NCBI GenBank assembly: GCA_951804985.1
Contig: OX638130.1
Location: 108,760,040-108,824,039, forward strand
Direction of reading: 5' to 3'
From: Dryomyza anilis
Lineage: Eukaryota > Arthropoda > Insecta > Diptera > Dryomyzidae
Length of the DNA: 64,000 nucleotides
Below are positions 34,099-44,869 of the stretch, in pieces (position 1 is the stretch's first letter; each line of letters opens with the position of its first letter). Both the position numbers and the translations under genes were made by a program. The notes below the pieces were generated by a model. That model ran no database searches. It worked only from the letters and a program-made list of their open reading frames with translations, and was not told the origin of the DNA.

Positions 34099-35613
34099 TA
34101 CATTCATTTATAATTAACCTCAACATATTGTTGTCGTCCACTCTTTGGTGGACGATAGTCGGTTAGTTTGACCGCAGTCAACTCCCGCCAGAGGCTCTGT
34201 TTGAAAACAAAATATAATTGCAGTTCTAGCAACCGAACTGTGCTGCGGATATTAATTCAATTAAAATTCAGTTTTCTATTTTAATGCTTACGCTGTATTC
34301 ATCGCATATTGAACATCGTACTTTTGGTTAGGCTTTCAAGTTCTTTATTCAGGCATTCATGTTATGCAGAGCAGTCATTTGTTTTTGCTATTCATTTATT
34401 CAATACTTTAGGCATGCTTTTATGCAGTTAGTCAGTCAGTCAGCCGGCCAACCAAACAATCAGCTAACAAATAAAATGTCCTTTCATTCAGTTCGTTGTT
34501 CGTCTATTGAATACGTAGAGTCAATGTCGCCTTTGTTTGATACTGCCGACTTAGTGACTACAGCCAGCTGTGGGTTAGCTACACTCAGCACAGAGTTTAT
34601 AAATTTTAAAAAATATTTACTGAAAATAGCGTCAAATTTAGTAGAACTTATAGAGCAAAATTTAACTAAAATCAAGAAAGTTTTTCTTATTTTAAAACGT
34701 TTTCAGAAATTTGTTTGCCCTTTAAATAAGTAAAAAAGTTAGTTCAATGCAAATAAGAAAGAAAGTTACTCAAATCAAGTAATATTTTCTAATTACAAGG
34801 AAACTATTGTAAAAATAACAAACGTCATTTTTAAAATTTGCGAATTATTGACATTTGTTATTGCTATGCATTACTTCGCGACATGCATTATTATTCAATT
34901 AATTAATTTTTTATATAATTTTTATGAATCATTGACTTTATATTTTCTTGAAGTAACCAAATTTTTTCAATTTCAATTATCGATTTGTTTTAAAATCGTC
35001 TTTGTGCTGACTTGTCTAATTGTCTACATGACCAAACTGAATTTTCAATTAAAATCGTCAAAGCCGATGTTGCTCGAAATAAATTAAAATTAGATTTTGG
35101 CCAAATTCTCCGACAACAAAAAACAGAAATGCAGCTGGTACCGATTTTGGCGTTGTTCCCGGTTGCAATGGTTGCGTCGTTGTCTGATCGGATTGTGGTA
35201 AAACTTTTCGTTGCCAAAATGGTAGAACAGATGTCGCCACTGTTTGCGAGCACAATTGCATTTGAACAAGAGAAAGAAACAAAAACAAAAATTAAAAAAA
35301 AAAAACAAAAACTAAAAATTAAAAAAAGCAAAAAAGAAAAATTAAAAAAAGCAAAAAAGAAAAATAAAACAAATGTAGAACCAAAGTAGAAATTAAAAGT
35401 AAACCAAATATAAAGAATGTAGAAAAAATGAATAAGAATAAAAAATTTAAAATAAATTTAAATTAATTTAAATTTAAATAAAACAACAGTAAAAAATAAT
35501 AAAAAAAAGTAAATCAAGTAATAAAAATTTTAAAATGCAAAAAATTAAAAATGCAAATATAAACTAAAATATCAATAAAATAAATTAAAAAACAAAAAAT
35601 ATGTGTATATATA
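34099..35613. other. Unique-looking stretch with open but unrecognised frames
   Basis: The most gene-like non-mobile stretch by composition (34100-34600 and 35090-35280). A plus-strand frame at 34359-34733 (an in-frame Met at 34476 gives 85 codons) and three mutually overlapping frames at 35.05-35.39 kb are open. None shows a domain. The Lys-rich ends come from A-rich sequence. No splice structure could be defended. The last ~230 bp before the mariner are AT-rich. Confidence 0.35.
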
Positions 35614-36896
35614 AAGCGTTTTTCGACAGGGACGCTACAAAAGTAGAGCGAAAGGACAGCAAACGACGTCATATTTCTTGCCGCTCTTTTTACATTTCTC
35701 TTCAGTAAGGTTTGCCATTTCATGATGGAAAGATATACGAGCCAACAACGAGTCGAAATTATTAAAATTTACTACCAAAATTCGGAGTCAGTGGCCTCAA
35801 CGTTAAGAGCGCTACGTCCAATTGATGGTCGTCATAATCGTCCTTGTAGATCAACAATTGAGCGTCTAGTGGAAAAATTTGAATCCACAGGCACAGTACA
35901 AAATGTTCCCGTGCCAGTGAGACAAAGACGTGCCCGTAGTATCGAGAATATTGCTACCGCTGAGGCTTCAGTTGAAGAAAGCCCAAATGTGGCTCGCACA
36001 CGACGTTCTCAAGCGTTGGGCATCTCTATGACGTCCTAGTGGCGAATTTTGCGAAAAGATCTTGGCCTACATCCTTACAAAATCAAATTGACGCAAGAAC
36101 TGAAGCCGTTTGACCACCAGAAGCGTCGTATGTTCATGAATTGGGCTCAGCTACAACTTGAAAATGATTCGTATTTTCATCGAAAAATCATCTTCAGCGA
36201 TGAGGCTCATTTCTGGCTGAATGGCTTCGTCAATTAACAAAATACGCATTATTGGTCAGACAGCAATCCACACGTACTCCATGAGTCATCATTGCATCCC
36301 GAAAAAATACGGTTTGGTGCGATTTATGGGCCGGCGGCGTCATTGGGCCGTACTTCTTCCGTGATGATCAAGACCGGCACGTTACTGTGAATGAATAACC
36401 GAATATTTTTGACCCCAATTGGATGATATGGACTTGGAGGACATGTGGTTCCAACACGACGGCGCCACAAGCCACACAGCGAATGCCACAATCAATTTAT
36501 TGGAAACCAAGTTTGGAGAACGTGTTATCTCACGAAATGGTCCAGTCGATTGGCCGCCTCGGTCGTGCGATTTGACGCCGTTCGACTATTTCCTGTGGGG
36601 CTACGTCAAGTCTATGGTCTATGCCAAAAAGCCAGCGACGATTGATGAACTTCGTACGAATATCGAACGTGAAATTGCAGCAGTATCGGCCGATTTATGC
36701 TTGAAAAGCGTCGAAAATTGGGTTCAGCGTCTGGACTTCTGCAAGCGTGCCCGTGGTGGCCATGCAAAAGAAATCGAGTTCCATACATAATGACATCGAA
36801 CGTACTTTTACAGGAATAAAGAATTTCATTGATATCCAAAACCGTTTTTGTTTTATTTAAAAAAACTTTTGTAGCGGCTGTTATTGAAAAACCCTT
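35614..36896 (+). mobile_element. DD41D (rosa-type) mariner element, inactive
   Basis: A 1283-bp element with TIRs AAGCGTTTTTCGACAGGGAC (left) and the inverse ending GTTATTGAAAAACCCTT (right); matching ACTTTTGTAGCG blocks lie inside both ends. It is flanked by TA on both sides. It holds one decayed transposase gene and an AATAAA at 36816. The DD41D spacing places it with rosa-type mariners, first described in tephritid flies (established knowledge). Two foldback MITEs at 6.3 and 8.2 kb carry its 5' end. Confidence 0.93.
35722..36790 (+). pseudogene. Decayed DD41D mariner transposase
   Basis: The natural start is the second ATG (MERYTSQQRVEIIKIYYQNS). The N-terminal part (about residues 1-100) is a helix-turn-helix DNA-binding region. 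The DDE catalytic domain follows: first Asp in IIFSDEAHF (near 36195), second in WFQHDGATSH (near 36456), third in DLTPFDYFLW (near 36585). The second and third Asp are separated by 41 residues. Lesions: in-frame TAG at 36037-36039, TAA at 36235-36237, a frameshift near 36300, a small deletion with loss of frame near 36391, and TGA at 36409-36411 in the final frame. The last 123 codons are open. The enzyme would have cut and pasted the element at TA sites; this copy cannot make a full protein. Confidence 0.92.
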
Positions 36897-37131
36897 TATA
36901 AGTATTTAAAATTGAAAAATATAAGAATAGGAAATAAAATATAAAGTAACATAAAAGAAACACATAATTAAAACAAAAACAAAACAAAACCAAACATCAA
37001 ACATAAATAATATAAATGTAGAAAATAATTAATCAATAATAACAAATAAAACATGAAACTCGAAAATTAAATATAATATATATAAAAATATAATAAACAT
37101 TTTATAATAAAAAAAAAAAATATATAAAAAA

Positions 37132-38736
37132 ACGAGTTGGGAAAGTTAGATCACATGGGAAAGTTCGGTCACATAAGGCTGAGTTTTATAGTCGGTCGGG
37201 CCCGACTATGGAAGACCCTACACCATTGGTAGGATATTTAATTGTATATCTTAATTTTAAAGTTTTTAATTATACTGAACCTCCCCCCCCCCCCTCAGAA
37301 TATTATTCACATATCAGAAATTTACATCTTATATCCCCATAATTTAAAAAATTAATATAAAAGTATAAAAAACTAATACAAAAAATTAGAAAAATGTAAA
37401 TTGACGGACCACGCCTATATTAAACCAGTTGGGAAGGTTAGATCACATGGGAAATTTTAAAGTAAGTGTAATTATGATAGTTAGGATTATCAAAATTATA
37501 GTCGGTCTAAGCCGACTATAAATACCCTACACATATGTGTGGTTACCATTCAAAGTGATATATAGGTCACCAGGGTATACGAATCCTGAAAATAACTACA
37601 AACATTCAATCGCTGAAGAATTTCCATTCATTTGATACCCATATTTACAAATGGGTAGGTGTACCGAATTTCGATTTTTTTTTTAATGAACCACAAGTCT
37701 TTTCGCCGGAAAACATTATTATCACGTACTTGAGCATGATGTCAATATATATTTTACCAAAAAAGTTTACCTAAGCACGTATACATAAAAATTGATCTTT
37801 ATATGTACATTTTATATGAGGTATTTGAACATAAGTGGTCACAATGGACCGATCTTGCCAATTTTTTCACACATACAGCGTAGGTATATTAGTAATCTAA
37901 GTTATAAGTTTCATTTATCTAGCTCTTCAATTTTAAAAGTAGTAGGGATTTCAACAGACAGACGGACATACAGACAGACAGACAGACAGACGGACAGACA
38001 GACGGACAGTCAGACGGACAGACAGGCGGACAGACAGACAGACGGACAGACAGACGGACATACAGACGGACAGACAGACGGACAGACGGACATCGCTAAA
38101 TCGACTCAGGAGGTCATGCTGATCAAGAATATATATACTTTTTCATACCGGAGATGCTTCCTTCTGGGTGTTACAAACGGCGTACCAAACTGAATATACC
38201 CTTTCACTCTTAGTGTAGGGTATAAAAATTTTGTAAGGATAATATTTCATAGATTTGATTTTAATAATTTACGGATCAAATTTCCACTATGAAAACCCGG
38301 GAAATAATGAAAAAAAAGGTGGGCGGATCACGCCCATTTTTGGACCACATATTTTTGTATGAATTATAACAATAATTTTCAAATTTTATAACTATATCTT
38401 GAATACTTTTCGAGTTATTAGTTCCTAAAGAGTTATGTAAATGTGACTTGTATGGAAAGTCGGCGTGTCCGTTGACCGATTTGGCTCATTTTCAAACTCA
38501 GTTCCTACTTTTGGCTAAAATATATTGAGACGCATTCTGATCAGTATTTCTCAAGTTTTTCTTTATTCGGACAGCAAGACGGACAGACAGACAGACGGAC
38601 ATGGCTAAACGGACTCGGGTAGTGATGCTGATCAAGAATATATATACTTTTCCATACCGGACACGCCTCCTAAGGGGCGTTACAATATATGCACAAAGTT
38701 AATATACCCTGTACCTCATAGGTGTAGGGTATAAAA
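37132..38736 (-). mobile_element. DINE-1/mini-me-like element M3, split by a second one
   Basis: The plus strand begins ACGAGTTGGGAAAGTTAG, with stem-loop AGTCGGTCGGGCCCGACT. It is interrupted at about 37424 by M4 and resumes at 38228 (TTTTGTAAGGATAATATTTC). It has the GGGCGGATCACGCCC block and ends with the (GACA)n and GATCAAGAATATATATAC core and GTGTAGGGTATAAAAA. Comparison with M2 gives the empty site. Confidence 0.85.
37424..38227 (-). mobile_element. DINE-1/mini-me-like element M4 with expanded microsatellite, nested in M3
   Basis: Belongs to the same subfamily as M5 (ACCAGTTGGGAAGGTTAG start, GTCTAAGCCGAC stem-loop). Its GACA/GACG microsatellite at 37953-38092 is about 140 bp, against about 20-75 bp in the other copies. 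The 'TDRQ' open frame here is translated microsatellite. Confidence 0.88.
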
Positions 38737-39726
38737 AGGGAAAACTCTGAAAACTCAAATTATTTCAACAAAACCACTACAACAACAATTAGCACCACCA
38801 CAATTATAAAAAAAGTAAAACTTTCATGTGCTTTGAAACAAATTTCTGTACAGCAAAAGTTTAAATCGAATGAAACGAATAGAAAAACAAAAACATGTTG
38901 TAAACCGCAGAATTTTCATAAATCAGAAAATTATTATTATTTTATTTTTTCATTATGCTGCCGCTCTTAATTATTGTTATTATGCTTTGGCATAAATAAT
39001 TGTTCATTTTTCTTTAATTCAACGAAAAGGTTGTAATCACATTTTTCATATAATATTTTCAGGTTCTTTTGTTTTTCATAATCAACAAACAGCTCTATAA
39101 ATATTTTTTAACATAATTATTTTTTAATTTAATTTCAACTTTATTTTTTTTTTTCAATTTTTTCAAATTTTCCTGATTTTTATAATTCTGCTTTTAGTGA
39201 ATTTAACTAAATATACCCCAATGAAATAGACCACAAATATAGAATAATCGTCAACATTTTTAATATGCTTTTGGATGTTTGCCATATGAAATTTTGAATA
39301 TTGTTTAATTTTTTCGCTGCCTGTTTTATTTTTAATGATATAAGGCGCCGGTAGAGGAGCTTGGCTCATTCAATAAAGATGTTATTTTCATATTTCGTTA
39401 AATAGGAAAACCATTTAAATTTCAAAGGTATTTTTTATACAAATTAATAAAAGTTAACAACAGTGTTTTGTTATTTAAAGTATAAAGTTAATTTTCAACA
39501 TAATAATAATTAAGATATGTGGTTATGTATCTAATTTAACAATATTGGTATTTAAGAATAGTGTTTCCCTATAAAGTGAGATAAAACCCTACGAAAATTG
39601 ATAGGGGTTATTTCATATTAATTGTGTTTTGGTTTTTTTCTTTATTTAATATTGTTTGGACGTGTTTCCAGTTGATTCATAATATTAAAATAGATTTTTA
39701 TGTGATATTTAGAATCGCATATTTAA
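38737..39726. other. AT-rich stretch, nothing recognised
   Basis: No supported gene. T-runs lie at 39145-39165. A short AC-rich piece after the DINE-1-like element (38760-38800) resembles low-complexity filler. Confidence 0.4.
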
Positions 39727-40105
39727 TGTGTACAAAATAAAAACACGCTTATGTGTGGTTTAAATTCGACATGTTTCGAGAACTTTCTACTCGTTCCGTG
39801 AATGACGCATGTTATTGGCATCTCATTCGCACTTATGTGTATGTAAGCGCTGATCTTCTATCTCTTTCTCGCGTCAAATTGACTCTTGCACAGTGGAGCA
39901 AATTACCTCTTTTCGTAACAATATATTAAAAAAATGTATAATATTTTTTTTATACAATTTTTTTTTTCTCAAATGTTTTTTGAATCAATTTTTTCTGTTT
40001 TTTTTTTTAATTTTTTTTCTGGAAACATTTTTTTTCGAAGACATTTTTTTGAATTTTTTTTTTAACATCATTTTTTAAGGATATTTTTTTTTTTCCAATA
40101 AATTT
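39727..40105 (+). repeat. Direct repeat, left member (candidate solo LTR or duplicated segment)
   Basis: TGTGTACAAAATAAAAACAC, then CATGTTTCGAGAACTTTCTACTCG and TTGCACAGTGGAGCAAATTACCTC, then a T-rich tail ending CCAATAAATTT. The same string recurs in the same orientation at 42929-43220. The two copies differ by substitutions and by indels in the middle. No primer-binding site or coding region between them supports a full LTR element. Confidence 0.7.
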
Positions 40106-40331
40106 AGAACTCATTTGTTTTTTGTTTTATTTAATGTTCTATAAAAGCAAATTTAATAAAAAAAATTCCATTACTAATGAGAATGAATAAGTTAAAGAAT
40201 GAATAAATAAAGGAATTATTTATTTATCCACTGGGTATGATTTTTCGATGGAGGTGAAGATTTTAATTAAGACCTCATACTAATTTTTTTGATACTTCTA
40301 AAGTTTTGAGTTGTTCCGTAAAACAAATATA

Positions 40332-40935
40332 CAGGGTGCTTCGTTCATCGATGTCAATTATTTAGGGGGTCATTCTATGACTCAAAAATATAAAATAAAA
40401 AATGTGTAATTTTGCACCTAGTTTAAAACACAGGGTGTTTAAAAATGCATAGTTCTGACATAGTCTAGTCAAAAAAACAGGTTATATAGGGTAATCTGTT
40501 GATAAATGTTTATACATTTTTTACAGGTATTTTAGACAATTAAACTACTTTTCCAACGATATATCACATTTCGAACTCTCTTTTTTAAAATTTACTTAAA
40601 GTTGAAATTGCCAAAAATAAAAATATAAATTTTGACTTTGTTATTGATTTTCTCAAAATTTCTTTGCAGATCACCCCATTGTGTTGAATTTATAATAATA
40701 GAGCAGTTAATTTCCACTACTTTCTAATCAATAATGATGATTTAAAACTGGTAAGTAATGCAGCATAAATAATTAAACAGAGGCGGGTCTTCTGATTTGA
40801 TGGTTGAAATAAACACACAAAAATCTAAATAATCGATAAATAATTTTCAACATATTTTAAAATTATAATCATTATCATTTTACTTCATTAACATATTTTT
40901 TGATCATTACATTATCATTAGCATTATTTCATAGT
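40332..40935 (+). repeat. Half copy of the 56.8-kb palindromic TA element
   Basis: It starts CAGGGTGCTTCGTTCATCGAT after TA and matches the left arm of the 56762-57948 element through 'AAACAGAGGCGGGTCTTCTG' and on into the spacer, then stops at about 40935. The right arm is missing. Confidence 0.8.
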
Positions 40936-40943
40936 ATAATTAG

Positions 40944-41906
40944 AGGGAAGCCTGGGGTAAAGTGAAACACGCTTCGATTTTCCTTAAAAAAAAAGGATAT
41001 TTAAATAATTTATTAAAGTCATTTGAAGAACCTTTTTGACAGAATGGTTCATGACCTAAACTTTTGTCATCAACATAATACCATTTTTATTTCATTTAAT
41101 TGAGATTTGTGCTTTTTTAAAGCAGCACAATTTTGATCTTGTTGAAACATGTAAGGGTAAAGTGTGAAACTTCAAAATCTTTACCAAAATCAAATTTGCA
41201 AATTGCAGGTATTTTTAAAACTTAAATTCTTCGGAATTTCATTCAAGCAAATTGTACAAAATACTTGGTCTGGTAAAGTTTAAAAATCTTGACTACTGTA
41301 TTCTTTTTGTTCTCGCAAAAAGTTTGGTTCTCGGATTTTGCAATTTGGATCTTATCTCAGGCGAAGTTAAATTTTTTCTTTTCATTGGTTTGTGGGCACG
41401 ATTGAAGTATTTTCTTGGTTAAATTAGTTTAGCCAAGAAAAACATAATTCCTATAAAATAATATTTTCACTAAAATTTCAACAAACATTGCTTCAATTTC
41501 GTTTCCCACTTTACCCTTGAACATGTTTACCACATTTATTCAATAACGCAATTTAAACATAACTTAGGAGCATTTAAGCAATGTTAAATTATTTACAAAA
41601 CCCATTCATATTTCAGAAGATATACATTATGCGATAATTTTAAATATACCGTCTTAATTAAAAACGACAAATTCTCAGTTGCGATAGCGAACACCAGCAC
41701 TCTAAAAAAAAACTTTAAAACATATATATATTTTTTCACGTGTTCCCGAAATTCAATAAAAACGTTTTAATTTGATAATAACCATGGATGAAAAGGTTGA
41801 TGTCATATTAAAAAGCACTCTACAATGGTTTTTGTTTTTTTAAGTGGAAAAGCATGTCTAGTAATTGCACTTTACCACAATACTCCATGTCCCACTTTAC
41901 CCAAGG
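40944..41906. mobile_element. TIR element F1 ('GGGTAAAGTG' ends)
   Basis: The left end 'GGGAAGCCTGGGGTAAAGTG' and right end 'CCCACTTTACCCAAGG' are inverse. Near the right end the reverse complement matches the start of the partial copy at 44.48 kb over more than 100 bp. Internal 'AAGTGTGAAAC' and 'CCCACTTTACCC' words repeat. No coding frame. Confidence 0.7.
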
Positions 41907-41934
41907 TTTTGATTGTAACCATGCATAAAAAATT

Positions 41935-42268
41935 GATGCCACACAGATGAAAAAAATGTACATCATATTGATGAATTTCGTTTTTCAAACCATGATTCAT
42001 TGCATTGAAGAACCATTCATATTAATATTAATGACTAACGACATCAATATTATGAATGCGATCATAAATATTTATGATGAACGTTTGGTAACTGTCGATA
42101 AAGTGTTCTTCAATATGATGTAATTGTATGTAAGGAATACGTTCATCATATTAATGAACAAAAACAGAAAATACAACACATATTTACTTCATATTGAGGA
42201 ATGCTGTTCATTAAATCAAATTTAAATAATAAAATATATTGATTTTCTTTCATTTTTTGCCGTACTTA
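41935..42268. repeat. ATGATGAA-motif region
   Basis: Repeated short words, CATCATATTGATGAAT and the inverse 'ATTCATCAATATGATG'-like forms, are spread over about 330 bp and are related to the foldback next to it. Possibly a decayed copy of that element. Confidence 0.5.
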
Positions 42269-42720
42269 ACACAAAAAAATATCACCAAAAATTTCATCAT
42301 ATTGATGATTTCATTCATTGAACTAAAATCGTATTTTTTAAATGTTTTTCATTTTAAATATTTTTTTTAACATCAATTTCAAACAAAAATTTGTCTCCAT
42401 TTACACATTTATTTGTTTATAATTCTTATACGACTTAAAATATTTAATTGCTAATTATGCGAAGACTCCATTTCATCATATTAATGAATAATGTACATCA
42501 TATTGATGAATTTTGCTCATCAAACCACATTAATTTAAATAGCATACATCTTATAAGAATTATATATACATAAATGTGTAAATTTTTTGAAATTTGATGT
42601 CATAAAAAATATTAAAAGTGAAAAAATTGAAAAAATACGATTTTAGTTCAATGAATGAAATCATCAATATGATGAATACTGGTAGTTGGTGAAATTTTTG
42701 GTGATATTTTTTTTGTGTGT
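42269..42720. mobile_element. Foldback element E2, palindromic over its whole length
   Basis: The left arm starts ACACAAAAAAATATCACC and the right arm ends GGTGATATTTTTTTTGTGTG. Both contain 'CATCATATTGATGATTTC' and 'GAACTAAAATCG' in inverse orientation and continue pairing to the centre near 42500. About 452 bp, non-coding. Confidence 0.8.
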
Positions 42721-42928
42721 TCTCAGTTCTCAAGTAGTTCTTGTAGGTTATTTCTTATTTAATGCCTGTTCAAGCAACAGGCATTAAATAAGAAATATGC
42801 ATAAATTAGTAAAATGTTTTATAATATATTTATTTATAATTACAAATTTTTATTAATAAAGTAAAAAAAAATATTGTTACGAAAATTCTGTCTACAAAAA
42901 ACAGTTCTACAAGTTCGTATCTCTGGAT

Positions 42929-43220
42929 TGTGTACAAAATAAAAACACGCTTATGTTTGGTTTAAATTCCACATGTTTCGAGAACTTTCTACTCGTTTCG
43001 TGAATGACGCGCTGATCTTCTATCTCTTTCTCGCGCATTACCTGCGCTGAATTGTCTGGCGTCTCATTGACTCTTGCACAGTGGAGCAAATTACCTCTTT
43101 AAATTTTTTTTTTCTTAAATGTCTTTTGAATCAATATTTTCGGATTTTTTTTTCAATTTTTTTTTTTATTTTTTTTTATTTTTTTTTAAGGACATTTTTT
43201 TTCCAATAAATTTCTAAATT
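42929..43220 (+). repeat. Direct repeat, right member
   Basis: Matches 39727-40105 in the same orientation, sharing GTTTCGAGAACTTTCTACTCG, 'GCTGATCTTCTATCTC' and the T-rich tail ending CCAATAAATTT. Relative to the left member it lacks 'TGTGTATGTAAGC' and has an extra 'TACCTGCGCTGAATTG'. Confidence 0.7.
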
Positions 43221-44478
43221 AAATATTTATTTTGAAAATTTTGAATTTATTTTTTATGTTATATATGGAAAGTATTTCATACGTTTAGAGTTCTGATTCA
43301 ATGAAGGTTATTTACATTTTAATTCCCGAAATTTGGGAATTATTGATTTTTTCTAGTTCTTTTTTATTTTGTTACTAGTATTAATTTTTTATTTATATTT
43401 ATTGTGGATTTATTTTTTTTAGGGTTTATTTCATTGGGGTGCTTTTATAGCATTACACGTTATTTTGTAGTACAAATAGTCTTACCGCACTTTTTATATA
43501 ATTCTTTTATTCATTTATGTTTTAAATTTTTTTTCTGTTCACTATTTCCATGCGGGTGACTGCAGCGGCGCATCCGTTGCTTTTATTTCTTGCCGTGACG
43601 GAAAAACTTTATCAATTTGTTGCTTGGTTGCGGTGCAGCAACAAAACGGAACCGTAACGAACGAAAACGAACACAGGAAGCAGCAGAATATGGTGCAGTT
43701 TGTGGTTAGTGTTCTGTTCTGTCCTGTCCTGTCTGTGCCCGGCGTGCGTTGTTCTAATTAATATTTCAATTTAAATGAGATTTTGTGCAGCTCTAGCTCT
43801 GGTTGGAAACTATAAAACGCCCTGGGTGGTGCACAACAAGAGTGGTCGTTGGTCACAGCTGATGCTGCGAGCAACAATTTTAACAGCAGTAATAACAACA
43901 ACACAAACAAACAGTTGGAACAACATCTAAACAACAGTGTCACCGACGAGTCAATGTACGGCAGTCGCGCCCGGCTTGCAATTATTGACAGTGCATAAAC
44001 TTCAAATATTCGGTTGAATCACGCGGCTTTTGTGTGATTACACAGCTTGATTTGGAAGTTATGTATTTTCGATTAAAATTACTAGTCACAAATAGTAGGC
44101 TTATTCGCTAAAATTTTGTATTAGAAATAACAAAGTAACAAAAAAAAAAGTTCGCTTTACTGGGTTGTTTTACTTTTTGGACAGACCTTAAAATTTATAT
44201 ATTTTGCATTTGACTCGCGAAAAGCGAGTATGAGTTCTTGAAAAAATATTCTTGATTTGGAATACCATACAAAGATCGCGTATAATTTTTTTTACTGTGT
44301 GAGAAAGAACTAAAAACTATATAATTGAACATCCACTCTGCTTTTTTCGATATCATTGGTATTTAAAAAAAAATACTGAAATGTCGAAATTAGGTTCAGC
44401 TGTCGAAAGTGATAAAATTACGTTATGGTTAATTGTACCGAATTTCGATTTAGTCCACAAGTCAGGTCGCGAATATAT
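43221..44478. other. Unique-looking stretch with a possible core promoter
   Basis: 43540-44000 is balanced in composition. ACTATAAAACGCC at about 43809 is a good TATA-box match, followed 25-30 bp later by a plausible start region and a 22-codon frame (ATG at 43863) with a hydrophobic N-terminus. This could be a first exon, but no downstream exon was recognised. The rest is T-rich or plain AT-rich. Confidence 0.3.
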
Positions 44479-44700
44479 TAGGGGAGCCTAGGGTAAAGTG
44501 TGACATGGGGCAATGTGGGAAATTGCAATTTTCGACATGTTTTTGCACTTAAAAGAATAAAAACAACTGCTCTTACAATGAAAAACTTCAATCGTGGCCG
44601 CAAACCAATGAAAAGCAACATTTTGACTTCACCTGAAATAACTTCTGAATCGCACAAAAAAAGCTAAAAAAAACGAATACGAGAGAATTTAAACCCTTGT
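44479..44700. repeat. Partial copy F2 of the GGGTAAAGTG element
   Basis: It starts GGGGAGCCTAGGGTAAAGTG and follows the reverse complement of the F1 right part ('TTTTGCACTTAAAAGAAT', 'AACCAATGAAAAG', 'ACTTCACCTGAAATAA'), then loses similarity near 44680. Confidence 0.65.
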
Positions 44701-44869
44701 ATGGGACCTCTGGGACCTATCTTGCAGTAGCCAATACTACCAATGCAGAATACGTTCATTGAGGATACCTCGCCCATTGTAATCATCAAATAATTGAATA
44801 CAACTGGCGAAGTAATATCTTACGACAGTCCCGCATAACAGTATATTTATCCCCAATATTCATTTACTT

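Noticed and set aside
35012..35389. Plus-strand 125-codon frame with Lys-rich tail
   Set aside because: Two minus-strand frames are open over the same bases and the tail comes from A-rich sequence; no domain in any of them.
37953..38092. CRISPR-like or TDRQ-repeat coding array
   Set aside because: A plain tetranucleotide microsatellite inside a DINE-1-like element; no spacers, and CRISPR arrays are not expected in an insect genome.
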